DNA of 64,000 bases from Candidatus Reconcilbacillus cellulovorans (GCA_002507565.1 MOXJ01000007.1:1-64000); one strand, 5' to 3'. Counted from the first letter of the stretch, positions 35,261 to 44,731 are shown. Program-made: numbers and translations. The notes: generated from the sequence alone by a model not told the origin.

Positions 35261-36142
35261 TCACCCCTTGATCGCGCCGAGCAAAGCGCCTTTGACGAAA
35301 TGTTTTTGCAAAAACGGATAGACGAGCAATACCGGAATCGTCGCGACGACGATGACCGCCATTTTGATCGTTTGCTCCGGCGGCCGTATGAAATCGTCAG
35401 ATAACCCCGTCGTGTCCGCACTCAGCCCGCTGGCCAAAATTACGATCTGCCGCAAAATGACCTGGATCGGCCATTTCGTCGCATCGTTAAGGTACAGGAT
35501 CGCCGGCAAATACGTGTTCCAGTACGTCACCGCATAAAACAACGCGATCGTCGCGATCGCCGGCATCGACAGCGGAATGACGATCTGAAACAGGACGCGG
35601 AAATCGCCGCAGCCGTCGATCTTCGCCGATTCCTCCAGACCTTCAGGCAAATTCATAAAAAAGTTGCGCAAAATGATCAGATTAAACGCGCTGATCGAAC
35701 TCGGTACGACAAGTGCCAGATAGGAGTCGATCATCCCGAGCGCTTTGACGACGATAAATGTTGGGATCATCCCGCCGCTGAACAGCATCGTGAACACGAC
35801 GAGAAACATGAGCGGCCGCCGACCGACGAGATCGCGGCGGCCGAGACCGTAGGCCATCAGCGACGTCAAAAAAACGCTGAACAGCGTCCCGAATACCGTC
35901 ACGCAGACGGAAACCAGCATGCCGCGCATGACCGTGTTCGTCGAAAAAATGTACAGGTATGCGTCAAGGCTGAACCGGCTCGGAAACAGCACGAACTTTT
36001 TGACCGCCAGTTCCTCCGCCGTCGTAAACGAACCCGCAACCACGTGAAGAAACGGCAGTATCGTCGCTGCAGCGATCAAAAACAGCAGCGAATAGTTGAC
36101 GGCGTCGAACAGACGGGTCGACCATGTGCGGTCGTGCGTCAC
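35261..36142 (-). CDS. Sugar ABC transporter permease, YtcP type (cluster 3)
   Basis: 293 residues, six membrane segments, and the EAA-type loop LEESAKIDGCGDFRVLFQIV. The C-terminal PFLQKHFVKGALLGAIKG is characteristic of YtcP permeases. It pairs with the LplB-type permease 15 bases upstream and is followed closely by the alpha/alpha-toroid gene. Confidence 0.92.
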   Translation of the reverse strand: MTHDRTWSTRLFDAVNYSLLFLIAAATILPFLHVVAGSFTTAEELAVKKFVLFPSRFSLDAYLYIFSTNTVMRGMLVSVCVTVFGTLFSVFLTSLMAYGLGRRDLVGRRPLMFLVVFTMLFSGGMIPTFIVVKALGMIDSYLALVVPSSISAFNLIILRNFFMNLPEGLEESAKIDGCGDFRVLFQIVIPLSMPAIATIALFYAVTYWNTYLPAILYLNDATKWPIQVILRQIVILASGLSADTTGLSDDFIRPPEQTIKMAVIVVATIPVLLVYPFLQKHFVKGALLGAIKG

Positions 36143-36157
36143 GGCAAGCCTCTCCTT

Positions 36158-37117
36158 TCAATAGACGCCTTCCTCGCCGAATTTTTTGGCGAGCCGGTTG
36201 GCGACGACGACGAGCACCAGGCCGACGAACGACTTGAAAAAGCCGATCGCCGTACTGTAGCTGAACTGCCCTTGACGAAGCGCCGCGGTGTACACGTACG
36301 TGTCGATGATTTCGGCGACTTCGCGGTTCATCGCGTTGAGCAGCAGATAGACATGTTCGAAGCCGAGTTCCAGGACGTCGCCGATTTTCAGAATGAGCAG
36401 CACGACGATGACGCCGCGGATCGCCGGAAGCGTAATATGCCAGATTTGACGGAAACGGCCCGCCCCGTCGATGCGCGCGGCTTCGTACAGCTGCGGGTCG
36501 ACGGTGGCGATCGCCGCGAGATAGACGATCGTGCCCCATCCCGCTTCGCGCCAGATGACCTGCAAAATATAAATCGGCCTGAACCACTCCGGCGACAGCA
36601 AAAAATTGATTTTACCGATTCCGGCCGCCTCCAGCAGCCGGTTGACGATACCGCCGTCCATCGTCAGCATGACGAACGAAATCGAAACGATGATGACCCA
36701 CGACATGAAATGCGGTAAATAAACGATCGTCTGCACCGTCCGCTTGTACCAGTGATGGCGCACCTCGTTCAGCATGAGCGCCAAAACGATCGGCACCGGA
36801 AAATAAAACACGAGGTTCATCAAAAACAGGATCAAGGTGTTTTTCAAAATGTTCCAGAACACCGGGTCGGTAAACAGACGCCGATAATGAGCGAAGCCGA
36901 CCCATTCACTGCCGAGCACGCCTTTGTAAGGCTTGTAATCCTGAAACGAAATGATAAGTCCCCACATCGGCGCGTATTTGAACACGAGAAAATAGAGCAG
37001 CCCTGGCAGAATCATCAAATAGACCGCCCGGTTTTTCCAGATTGCGCGCCACCAAAGAGGAGAGCGAAAAACGCGTTCCGCCTTCGCCGCGTATACCGTC
37101 TCCTGCTGCAACGCCAT
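36158..37117 (-). CDS. Sugar ABC transporter permease, LplB type (cluster 3)
   Basis: 319 residues. The signature KYAPMWGLIISFQDYKPYKG follows the first membrane segment, and the EAA loop reads LYEAARIDGAGRFRQI. It forms the translocation channel with the YtcP-type protein downstream. It is separated from its binding-protein gene by a strong stem-loop. Confidence 0.92.
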   Translation of the reverse strand: MALQQETVYAAKAERVFRSPLWWRAIWKNRAVYLMILPGLLYFLVFKYAPMWGLIISFQDYKPYKGVLGSEWVGFAHYRRLFTDPVFWNILKNTLILFLMNLVFYFPVPIVLALMLNEVRHHWYKRTVQTIVYLPHFMSWVIIVSISFVMLTMDGGIVNRLLEAAGIGKINFLLSPEWFRPIYILQVIWREAGWGTIVYLAAIATVDPQLYEAARIDGAGRFRQIWHITLPAIRGVIVVLLILKIGDVLELGFEHVYLLLNAMNREVAEIIDTYVYTAALRQGQFSYSTAIGFFKSFVGLVLVVVANRLAKKFGEEGVY

Positions 37118-37140
37118 GCCGTTTCACCCTCCCCGGCCTT

Positions 37141-37176
37141 CCGGGAACCGCCGGACCGGCGTCCGGCGGCCCCGGG
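37141..37176 (-). repeat. Stem-loop between binding-protein and permease genes (cluster 3)
   Basis: CCGCCGGAC pairs with GTCCGGCGG, extended outward by CCGGG/CCCGG, in the 76-base gap between the binding-protein stop and the permease start. There is no T-run. The position matches the hairpin at 5312-5344 in cluster 1. Confidence 0.6.
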
Positions 37177-37193
37177 ACGAGCGATTGCGCGGT

Positions 37194-38756
37194 TTACGAA
37201 TTCGATTTGGCCTTTTGGTACGACTCGTTGAACTCTCGGATGATTTGCTCTCCGCCTTCTTTTTTCCAGCGTTCGACTTCGTTCTGGAAGCCGGCTTCGT
37301 CCAGGTTGCCGAGAATGAATTTGTACGTGGCGTCGCGGATAATTTCCTGCAGTTTGACGCCTTTTTCGTTGTACGTTTTGGACGAAAGCGGCGCCGCTGG
37401 GTCGTGGATCAAGAATTGTTCGTTGTCCTTGACCAACTGTTCGGCTTTCGCCCGCGCCGGCAGCTTGAACGTCGATTCGAGCATGCCGGGAATCGTGCTC
37501 GGACCGCCGACGACGATCGATTCGTACGGCCGTTTTTCCCGTTCCAGCAGCTTGTTGTCCGCCACGGGGCTTGCCTTGCCGTTTTCCAGCGTGTAATGGC
37601 GGCCTTCGACGCCCCATTGCAGCAGGTTGGCGAGTTCCGGCGTCATCAGCTTGTCGTAGAACGCGAGCACGCCCTTGAGCTGTTCTTCCGTCTTGACGGC
37701 GGTTTTCGGGAACAGCACGAGGTTGCCGTATCCGGGAATCGCCCAAACGCGATATTTGCCGTCCGGCCCGGCGATGCGGTTGTGCACGTCAAGCTGTGCC
37801 TGCGGATTGACGGCGATGATCTTTTCATGTAGGCTCTGCACGTCGGGCATCGAGCCGATGTAGGCGCCGGCGACGCCGCGGATGAGCAGGTTTTGCTGAT
37901 CGTTTTTGCTGGTGACAGGAAAATCCTGGTTGATCAGACCCTCTTGATGAAGCTTCCGGAAAAACTTCATCGTTTCCATATAGCCAGGGAACATGAATTC
38001 CGGAAGCAGCTGGCCGTCTTTTTCTCCCCAGTTGTTCGGCGTGCCGAAATACGAGCTGACCGTCTTGAACGCGCCGTAGATCAGGTCGTTGCGGTCGGTC
38101 AGACCGATCGTGTCTTTTTTGCCGTTGCCGTCGGGGTCTTTTTCCGCAAACTGCTTCAAGACGTTGTACAGTTCGTCGACGTTTTGCGGCATCGGCAGCC
38201 CGAGTTTGTCCAGCCAGTCCTTACGGATGATCAGCCCCTGGCGGGACAGTGGGCGTTCCTGATAAATCGCGTAAATCTTGCCGTCGACCGACGTATTGCG
38301 CAAGACCGCGGGGTTGAGCCGGCTCAAGTTCGGATATTCCTTGAGATAAGGCCCGATTTCCCAGAACTGTCCGTTCTGGATGGCGTCGCGGAACATCACG
38401 AACGTCGACTGGTTCTTCATGTAGGTCGCCATCGGCAAAGAGCCGGTCGCGAACGCGGCGTTCAGCTTTTCTTCGTAACTGCCGTCGGGGACCCATTGGA
38501 TTTCGAGATCGGTGTTCGTCTTTTCTTCGATCAGCTTTTCGATCATCGGGTCGGGGACTTCGGCCGTGTGCAGGTTGGCCATGATGGTGATTTTCATCGG
38601 CGGCTTCGGGCTTTCCGTCGACCGCCCGGACGGCGACGTTCCCGCCTGACCGCCCTTCTTGTCGGTTTCCCCGCAGCCCGCTAGTACGCCCGCCGCCAAG
38701 GCGAGAGCGCCGAGGGCCGACATCCATTTCCGGTTCGTCGCGTTCATCGGCGACAT
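37194..38756 (-). CDS. Sugar-binding lipoprotein, LplA type (cluster 3)
   Basis: 520 residues. A signal segment ends in the lipobox GVLAGC near residue 28, so the protein is anchored outside. The body shows KDWLDKLGLPMP, GTPNNWGEKDGQLLPEFMF and NLLQWGVEGRHY in LplA order. It is closely paralogous to the orphan binding protein at 28882-30411. It is the first gene of cluster 3. GGGAGGT lies just before the start codon; ATG 38747 is an alternative. Confidence 0.92.
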   Translation of the reverse strand: MSPMNATNRKWMSALGALALAAGVLAGCGETDKKGGQAGTSPSGRSTESPKPPMKITIMANLHTAEVPDPMIEKLIEEKTNTDLEIQWVPDGSYEEKLNAAFATGSLPMATYMKNQSTFVMFRDAIQNGQFWEIGPYLKEYPNLSRLNPAVLRNTSVDGKIYAIYQERPLSRQGLIIRKDWLDKLGLPMPQNVDELYNVLKQFAEKDPDGNGKKDTIGLTDRNDLIYGAFKTVSSYFGTPNNWGEKDGQLLPEFMFPGYMETMKFFRKLHQEGLINQDFPVTSKNDQQNLLIRGVAGAYIGSMPDVQSLHEKIIAVNPQAQLDVHNRIAGPDGKYRVWAIPGYGNLVLFPKTAVKTEEQLKGVLAFYDKLMTPELANLLQWGVEGRHYTLENGKASPVADNKLLEREKRPYESIVVGGPSTIPGMLESTFKLPARAKAEQLVKDNEQFLIHDPAAPLSSKTYNEKGVKLQEIIRDATYKFILGNLDEAGFQNEVERWKKEGGEQIIREFNESYQKAKSNS

Positions 38757-38781
38757 TCAACCTCCCTGAACCCATTCGTTT

Positions 38782-38795
38782 TGGATGCGTTTACG
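38782..38795 (-). promoter_or_regulatory. Possible cre (CcpA) site upstream of cluster 3
   Basis: The minus strand reads CGTAAACGCATCCA, matching 12 of 14 positions of the consensus TGNAARCGNWWWCA, 26 bases before the binding-protein start. A repressor bound there would block the start of the operon. Confidence 0.4.
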
Positions 38796-38847
38796 CCCCC
38801 CAGCTTACCCAGTCCGGCGGCGGTGCGTAAATAATCATGTTTTCAGC

Positions 38848-38885
38848 AAAAAGCCCGCCGCGGCGCAAATTCGGCCTCGGCGGGC
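38848..38885 (-). terminator. Terminator after the exporter operon
   Basis: On the minus strand GCCCGCCG pairs with CGGCGGGC, and TTTTT follows. It ends the yknXYZ-like operon. It is flanked by a further inverted repeat, ATAATCAT (38831-38838) and ATGATTAT (38901-38908), which could lengthen the structure. Confidence 0.8.
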
Positions 38886-38934
38886 ATACGACGTCACGAA
38901 ATGATTATCGGCTGAGCCGGTGACATTTTCACGT

Positions 38935-41073
38935 TTACGCCGGAATCTCGGTCAATCGCCGTTTCACTTCGCCGTTCGGAGTCGAAACGACCGCGTAGAC
39001 CTCGACGCGGAAATCGGACCCGAACCGGCTGACGTCGCTGTTCGTAAACGTGATTTTCGTCTTTCCCGACAGCGCCGACGAAAGCGACAGCGTCTGCGTC
39101 GCCACAAGTTGGCCGTTCCCGTCGACAAGGTCGAATCTCAATCGGAACAGATCGGCGTCGACGGCGACCGGCGCAAGTTTCGCGACGCGAAGGTCGAACT
39201 GGAGCCCGAACGAGACGACGTCGCGGGAAACGAACGAATAGGCAACCGGATCATCGATGCCGACCGCAAACGGATAAACCGTCCACGTCTTATCGTCGAC
39301 AGCGTCGCTCCGGAAGGCGACGCGGAACGCTCCGAGCGTCAATTTGACGGCCGGTTGCCCCGCCGAGGCGGCGGTCGCCGAATCCGCCTGATAAACGTGC
39401 AGCGCGGCGGTTTCGCCGATGCCGCCGGGCGGCAGCGTATACGAATACGTCACGACCGCGGCGACGCCGGGCGCGAGCAGTTTCCGCGGCTCGGCGACCG
39501 TCTGCCGGACGCCCGCGTACGCGTTGCCGCGCGCATCGACGAGTTCGGTACCGAACTCGGGAACGAATGCCGGCGACCGGCCGACGTTCGCGACGCGGAA
39601 CGTCGCGACGGCGGTCGGAAAGCCGTCGCCGTTTTCATATAATTTCAGGTCCTCCAGCGACACTTCCGTTTGCCCCGCCGACGCGCCGGCCGGTACGACC
39701 GCCAAAGGCTCGCCGAACCGGTAATCGACCGCCGACTCGGCCAGATTTGCAGCGGTGCCGGCGGCCGGTCGCGCCGCAAGGAGCGGAATACGCGCGCCGC
39801 CCTGTTGATCGCCGCCCGATTCAAACAGGACGAGCCGGATGTCGTCCGCGCGCGCGCCGTCCGGCAACACGGCGGCAAACGAATACATCTCCTCCCCGCC
39901 GGGCGAGATCCAATCCGCATGCGGCGAAACGGCATCCCGCGCCTCAGCGGCCGTTTCCAGCGACGGCGCCTGGATTTGCGCGGACAACTCCGGCGCCGCC
40001 ACGGGCGCGTTGCCGTCGTTGCGGACGCGGACGGACGCGCGCACGACGAGACCGGCGTCGGTCCGCCACGTTTTCGCCGGATCGATCGCGACCGCGACGC
40101 GCGACTTGCCGCCGCCGACGGTGACAGCGACCGTTGAGCCGGCTTTTGCCGGTTGTGCCGCCGTCAGCGGCGCAAGCTCGGCGATCGTCGTTTCCGCCGC
40201 TTCGCCCGCGGCCCCGTTCGTCGATCCGGCCGCCGACACCAACCTTAAGATCGGCGGGACGTCGCCGTCGGCCAATCCTTCGGCCGGCGCCGACAGGACG
40301 ACCGTGCTCGCCCGTCCGGGCAAGAGCGGTCGGTCCGCCCCGGAGACGATCGACGCCGGATACGTCCGGCCGTCCGCCGCGACGAGCCGGAATTGCAGCC
40401 GGCCCGGAATCGCCGCGACGCGCGCGCTTTCGTTCGTCGCCTCCGTCACGACGAGCAGTTCCGCGCGGCCGTTTTCTTCTACCGGATAGACGCCGCCGAC
40501 AGCGAATCTCACCGGCGTCTCGCCCGGCAAGGAGGAATCGACCTGGCGCAAATCGACGCGCACGGCCGGACGCCGGGCGGGGCTCTCCGCCAGCGCCGCG
40601 GCGACGGACAGCGAGCCGAGCTCGGTCGACCGCGCCGAAATGCCGGAACCCCAGCGAAAAACGGAAACGGACAAACGCTCCGCCGGAATGTTACCGGGCA
40701 GCCGGACGATATACGAAAAATCCCGCTCTTCGTTCGCCGGCACGCGGGCGGCGTGGACGCCGTTCAGACGGACGCTATATGCGCGCCCGTCCGCGTCTTT
40801 TACCCGGACGCCGTACCGGTTGAAATCGACCGGCGACGCTCCGCCGTTATGCAACCGAAGATCGAACCGGAGCCACGTGCCGTCTGGTCCCGGAGCATGC
40901 CACACCTGTTCCAATGTAAAAAAGACGTCCGACGAAACGTAAACGCCTTCCTTCGCCGCGACCGTCGACGCCGGCATCGCCGTCTGCGACGCCAGCGCCG
41001 CCGCCAGAACGAAAACGGCCGACCGCCAAATGCCGCGAAACCGATTCAACGCCATCTCCCCCGTTTCGTTCAT
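38935..41073 (-). CDS. Large secreted beta-rich protein of unknown function
   Basis: 712 residues from the ATG at 41073, whose first bases overlap the permease stop as ATGA. A signal peptide (FRGIWRSAVFVLAAALASQ, cleaved near the following Ala-rich stretch) precedes a chain of repeated beta-sandwich-like segments. These share patterns such as WLRFDLRLHNGG, VDFNRYGVRVKDADGRAYSV, FRVANVGRSPAFVPEFG and FVSRDVVSFGLQFDLRVAK. There are no catalytic motifs and no wall anchor that I can recognise. Translational coupling to an export ABC transporter suggests it is a cargo or an extracellular partner of that system. Confidence 0.75.
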   Translation of the reverse strand: MNETGEMALNRFRGIWRSAVFVLAAALASQTAMPASTVAAKEGVYVSSDVFFTLEQVWHAPGPDGTWLRFDLRLHNGGASPVDFNRYGVRVKDADGRAYSVRLNGVHAARVPANEERDFSYIVRLPGNIPAERLSVSVFRWGSGISARSTELGSLSVAAALAESPARRPAVRVDLRQVDSSLPGETPVRFAVGGVYPVEENGRAELLVVTEATNESARVAAIPGRLQFRLVAADGRTYPASIVSGADRPLLPGRASTVVLSAPAEGLADGDVPPILRLVSAAGSTNGAAGEAAETTIAELAPLTAAQPAKAGSTVAVTVGGGKSRVAVAIDPAKTWRTDAGLVVRASVRVRNDGNAPVAAPELSAQIQAPSLETAAEARDAVSPHADWISPGGEEMYSFAAVLPDGARADDIRLVLFESGGDQQGGARIPLLAARPAAGTAANLAESAVDYRFGEPLAVVPAGASAGQTEVSLEDLKLYENGDGFPTAVATFRVANVGRSPAFVPEFGTELVDARGNAYAGVRQTVAEPRKLLAPGVAAVVTYSYTLPPGGIGETAALHVYQADSATAASAGQPAVKLTLGAFRVAFRSDAVDDKTWTVYPFAVGIDDPVAYSFVSRDVVSFGLQFDLRVAKLAPVAVDADLFRLRFDLVDGNGQLVATQTLSLSSALSGKTKITFTNSDVSRFGSDFRVEVYAVVSTPNGEVKRRLTEIPA

Positions 41074-42245
41074 TCGAACCGAAGCGCCTCGATCGGATTC
41101 AGGCGCGCCGCCTTCTGGGCGGGATAAATGCCGAACACGATACCGACCAACGCCGAAAACACAAACGCATACAACCCGACGTCGAGCGACAGCCGCGTCG
41201 TCTGCTGCGGGTTGAACAACGGCCAGATAAGCGCGACGGCGATCCCGACCAAAAGCCCGAGCAACCCGCCGCAAACACTGATGACGACCGATTCCGTCAA
41301 AAACTGCGCCAAAATGTGCCGGCGTTTCGCGCCGATCGATTTGCGGATGCCGATTTCCCGCGTCCGCTCGCTGACCGTCACCAGCATAATGTTCATAATG
41401 CCGATGCCGCCGACGAGCAGCGAAATCGAGGCGACGCTGACCAGCATGCCGACGAGCGTATTGACCGCTTCTTGGCGCGCGTTGAGCAGTTCCGTTTGGT
41501 TGTTGACGCGAAAACCGTCGGTTCCGTTGAATTTCCGCGTCAAATAGGCGGTTACCGTCTGCTCCGCGCGGCCGACGTCGTCCTTGGAAGCCGCCTCGAA
41601 ATAGGCGGTGCGGATCGCGCCGATCTGATACGACCGAAGCGCGGTCGACAGCGGAATGAAGACGGAACTATCGGCGGCATTGCCGGCGATGTTCGAGCCT
41701 TTCGGTTTCAAAACGCCGACGACGGTAAAATGGACGCCGTCGATGTTGACGGTCTCGCCGACCGGATTCGCTCTGCCGAACAGCGTCGAGGCGACCTCGC
41801 TGCCGAGAACGGCCGTTTTGGTCCGGAACTCGAGGTCGGCCGGCGAAAGAAACCGTCCTGCCGCTGTTTCCAGCTTCATGATTTCGCGATACCGGTCGTT
41901 CGTGCCGACGACGTTGAACGTCTCCTGGGTGCGCTCATATTTGACGGTCGCGTTGCCCCTCGTCGAGACCGGAGCGACCGCCGCGAACTCCGGCAACAGC
42001 TCCAACTGCATCAGTTCGTCGTAGTCGAGCCGCGTCGCCCGGCCGTTACCGAGCAGGTTGACGACGAGCAGGTTCGTTCCGAGCGATTCGTATTGCGCCT
42101 CGATCCGGGCCGTCGTCCCCCGCCCGATCGCGACGAGCGTCACGACGGACGCGACGCCGACGATGATCCCGAGCATCGTCAAAAGCGTCCGGAGCGGTTT
42201 GACCATCACTTGCCGAAACGCGATTATGATAAGTTCACGCGCCAT
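41070..42245 (-). CDS. FtsX/MacB-type ABC exporter permease (YknZ-like)
   Basis: 391 residues. The N-terminal membrane segment (LRTLLTMLGIIVGVASVVTLVAIG, near 20-43) is followed by a large extracellular domain. Three further segments near the C-terminus include the motif ERTREIGIRKSIGAKRRHILAQF, typical of the MacB/FtsX family. Together with the ATPase and the adaptor encoded upstream it forms a mechanotransmission-type exporter such as YknWXYZ or MacAB. It is coupled to the secreted protein gene downstream. Confidence 0.92.
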   Translation of the reverse strand: MARELIIIAFRQVMVKPLRTLLTMLGIIVGVASVVTLVAIGRGTTARIEAQYESLGTNLLVVNLLGNGRATRLDYDELMQLELLPEFAAVAPVSTRGNATVKYERTQETFNVVGTNDRYREIMKLETAAGRFLSPADLEFRTKTAVLGSEVASTLFGRANPVGETVNIDGVHFTVVGVLKPKGSNIAGNAADSSVFIPLSTALRSYQIGAIRTAYFEAASKDDVGRAEQTVTAYLTRKFNGTDGFRVNNQTELLNARQEAVNTLVGMLVSVASISLLVGGIGIMNIMLVTVSERTREIGIRKSIGAKRRHILAQFLTESVVISVCGGLLGLLVGIAVALIWPLFNPQQTTRLSLDVGLYAFVFSALVGIVFGIYPAQKAARLNPIEALRFE

Positions 42246-42916
42246 CGCCGTTCATCCCCCACGATTTCGCCGTCCCGCACGGATACGACGCGCCCGGCGC
42301 GCGCGGCGACCTGCGGATCGTGCGTGACCAGAATGACGGTATTGCCTTCGGCGTTCAGCTTGCCGATGACGTCGAGCACTTCGGCGCCCGTCCGCGTGTC
42401 GAGCGCTCCGGTCGGTTCGTCGGCAAGCAGCAAGGAAGGCGATACGGCAAGCGCCCTTGCGATCGCGACACGCTGCTGCTGGCCGCCGGACAATTGGTTC
42501 GGACGGTAGTGCAGCCGGTCGCCGAGCCCGAGCGAAGCGAGCAGCTCCGATGCGATTTCCCTGCGGCGCTTTTTGCCGACACCGGCGTAGACGAGCGGCA
42601 ACTCGACGTTTTCCAGCGCGGACAGTCCAGGAAGAAGATTGAACTGTTGAAAAATAAACCCTATTTTTCGGTTGCGCAACTCCGCGCGTTCGTTGTCGCC
42701 GAGCCGACCGGTTTCGACGCCTTCAAACCGATAGATGCCTTCCGTCGGAACATCGAGAAAGCCGATCAGGTTCATCAACGTGGATTTGCCGGAGCCGCTC
42801 GGCCCGACGATCGCGACGAACTCGCCGCGCTCGACGCGCAGCGAAACGTTTTTCAGGACGACCTGCCGTTCCGGACCGCGGCCGAACGCCTTGACGATGC
42901 CGACCATTTCGATCAT
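42224..42916 (-). CDS. MacB/LolD-type ABC ATPase (YknY-like)
   Basis: 230 residues. Walker A GPSGSGKST (about 36-44), the signature LSGGQQQRVAIARAL and Walker B LLLADEPTGALD are all intact. It is the typical length for stand-alone MacB-type ATPases. It overlaps the permease gene by 22 bases and the adaptor gene by 4 bases. Confidence 0.94.
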   Translation of the reverse strand: MIEMVGIVKAFGRGPERQVVLKNVSLRVERGEFVAIVGPSGSGKSTLMNLIGFLDVPTEGIYRFEGVETGRLGDNERAELRNRKIGFIFQQFNLLPGLSALENVELPLVYAGVGKKRRREIASELLASLGLGDRLHYRPNQLSGGQQQRVAIARALAVSPSLLLADEPTGALDTRTGAEVLDVIGKLNAEGNTVILVTHDPQVAARAGRVVSVRDGEIVGDERRWRVNLS

Positions 42917-44628
42917 CGCGACCCGCCGCCCTGTTGGCCGCCTTGCTGCCCGCCCCGGCGGGCGCCGGACGAACCGCCCTGAACGAACACCGGCGGTTGG
43001 CCGAAATTGCCGCCCCCGAAACCGCCGATCATCTGCTGACGGAGCCGATTGATTTCTTCCTGAGACAAGTTCTGTTGCCGCGACCGGTTCGGGACGACGA
43101 CCTCGTCGCCTTCCTGGAGCCCCGACACGATCTCCGCCGACGCCTCATTGCGCAACCCGATCTGTACCGGATGCTGCTGCTCGATCGTCCCGTCGGGGCG
43201 TTTGAGCGTCACAAACGCCTGTCCGCGGAAAAACTGAAGCGCCTCGATCGGCAACAAAAGAATATTCTGTTTTTCCTGGACGCGAATGTCGGCCGTCGCG
43301 GTCATGCCGTGTTTCAGTTCCTGGTTCCCGCCGTTGGCGACGCTGACGATCGCGTCGTAGTACGTAACGCCGTTGGTCGTCGTCCCGACCGTCGAGACTT
43401 GCGTCACCTCGCCTTCCCAAGTTTTTCCCGGCAACGCTTCGACGCGGACGACGGCTTTCAGTCCCGGCTTGACGTTAGGCAGATCGAGCTCATCGACCTG
43501 GATCGGCAACACCATCCGCTCCAGGTTTGCAACGGCGCCGAACAACGTCCCCGCTTTGACGGCTGCGCCGACCGGGTACTGCGCCAGAACATTCGTGCGG
43601 ACCCCGGCGAAATCCGTGGAAAACACCCCGTCGAACGGAGCGCGCACGACCAGTTCGTCGACGCGCCGCTTCAGTTCCGCCACGGTCGCTTTCTGACGCT
43701 CCACTTCAGCGGTCTTGGCCGCGATGTCGTCGGCAAGCGAATCGTTGGCCAAAACGGCGAGTGCGTCGCCCTGGCGGACCATGTCGCCGCTGGAAGCCAA
43801 CAGCTGCCGGACGGTTCCCGCCGCATCGGACAGAACGGCGACGGTTCTGGCATACGCCAACGTTCCCGACGCCTGAGAAGCCATAACGCCGCGCGGAGTG
43901 TCGACCGACGCGCCCGCCGACAGCCCGGCGTCCAGCGTGCCGTCGTTTTCGACGGCGATTTCGACGTCGACCCATCGCGCTCCGCCGGTACCCGCCCGGG
44001 CCATCGAAGACACCGAGCGGACGACGCCGGTTTTGGTAAGCGGAAGCCCGACGACGGATACGTCGGCCTGCATGCCGGGAGCGATCGATTCGGCGTCTTC
44101 GGCGGCAAACGGCAGTTTGACCACAAGTTCCGAGACGTCGTAGACGACGCCGAGACGCGAAGATTTGCCGACGTTCGAACCGACGTCGAGATTGGCGGTC
44201 CAGGCGAGTTTTCCGGTAGCCGGGGCAATCACGCGAAGGCCGTTTTGCTGCCGCGTAAGATCGTCCAGTTCCCGTTCAAGCCGTTCCAGCGCAGCCTCTG
44301 CGTTTTTCAGATCGGACTCCAACTCCGGACTCGAAATTTCGACCAGAACGTCGCCCGCCTTCACCGTCATGTTCCGCGCCAGACGGGACGCCTTGATCGT
44401 GCCGTCGGCGGGCGCCGTCACGTTTTGGACGTTCTCGGCCTCGAGCTGGGAAGTGCCGGACACCGTAAACCGGATGTCCCCCCGCGTCACGCGGACGGTT
44501 CGCTCCCCTTCGGCCGCCGCGGAGGGCGAAGCCTGGCGTGCGTTCCGGACATAAAAAAGGCTCCCGGCGGCGAGCACGGCCAACGCCGAAACCGCCCAGA
44601 GCCACTTTCGACGCGTCGAGCGGACCAT
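42913..44628 (-). CDS. Membrane-fusion adaptor of ABC exporter (HlyD/YknX-like)
   Basis: 571 residues from the ATG at 44628 with AGAGGAG 8 bases upstream; a longer reading to 44673 lacks a ribosome site. One N-terminal membrane anchor (WLWAVSALAVLAAGSLFYV) is followed by a biotinyl-lipoyl-like domain, a coiled coil (NAEAALERLERELDDLTRQQ), a second lipoyl-like half and beta-barrel domains. The C-terminus is a Gly/Gln-rich tail (from about residue 540). It links the ATPase/permease complex to the cell exterior. The tail is unusual and may be flexible. Confidence 0.9.
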   Translation of the reverse strand: MVRSTRRKWLWAVSALAVLAAGSLFYVRNARQASPSAAAEGERTVRVTRGDIRFTVSGTSQLEAENVQNVTAPADGTIKASRLARNMTVKAGDVLVEISSPELESDLKNAEAALERLERELDDLTRQQNGLRVIAPATGKLAWTANLDVGSNVGKSSRLGVVYDVSELVVKLPFAAEDAESIAPGMQADVSVVGLPLTKTGVVRSVSSMARAGTGGARWVDVEIAVENDGTLDAGLSAGASVDTPRGVMASQASGTLAYARTVAVLSDAAGTVRQLLASSGDMVRQGDALAVLANDSLADDIAAKTAEVERQKATVAELKRRVDELVVRAPFDGVFSTDFAGVRTNVLAQYPVGAAVKAGTLFGAVANLERMVLPIQVDELDLPNVKPGLKAVVRVEALPGKTWEGEVTQVSTVGTTTNGVTYYDAIVSVANGGNQELKHGMTATADIRVQEKQNILLLPIEALQFFRGQAFVTLKRPDGTIEQQHPVQIGLRNEASAEIVSGLQEGDEVVVPNRSRQQNLSQEEINRLRQQMIGGFGGGNFGQPPVFVQGGSSGARRGGQQGGQQGGGSR

Positions 44629-44731
44629 GCGACCGACTCCTCTCCCTCTTTCGAGTTTCCAGTCGATCGTCATTGTACCGCCCGTACCTTAAACGCCACT
44701 TAAGCGATTTTGTGAAAATGTGTGAGCGCGT

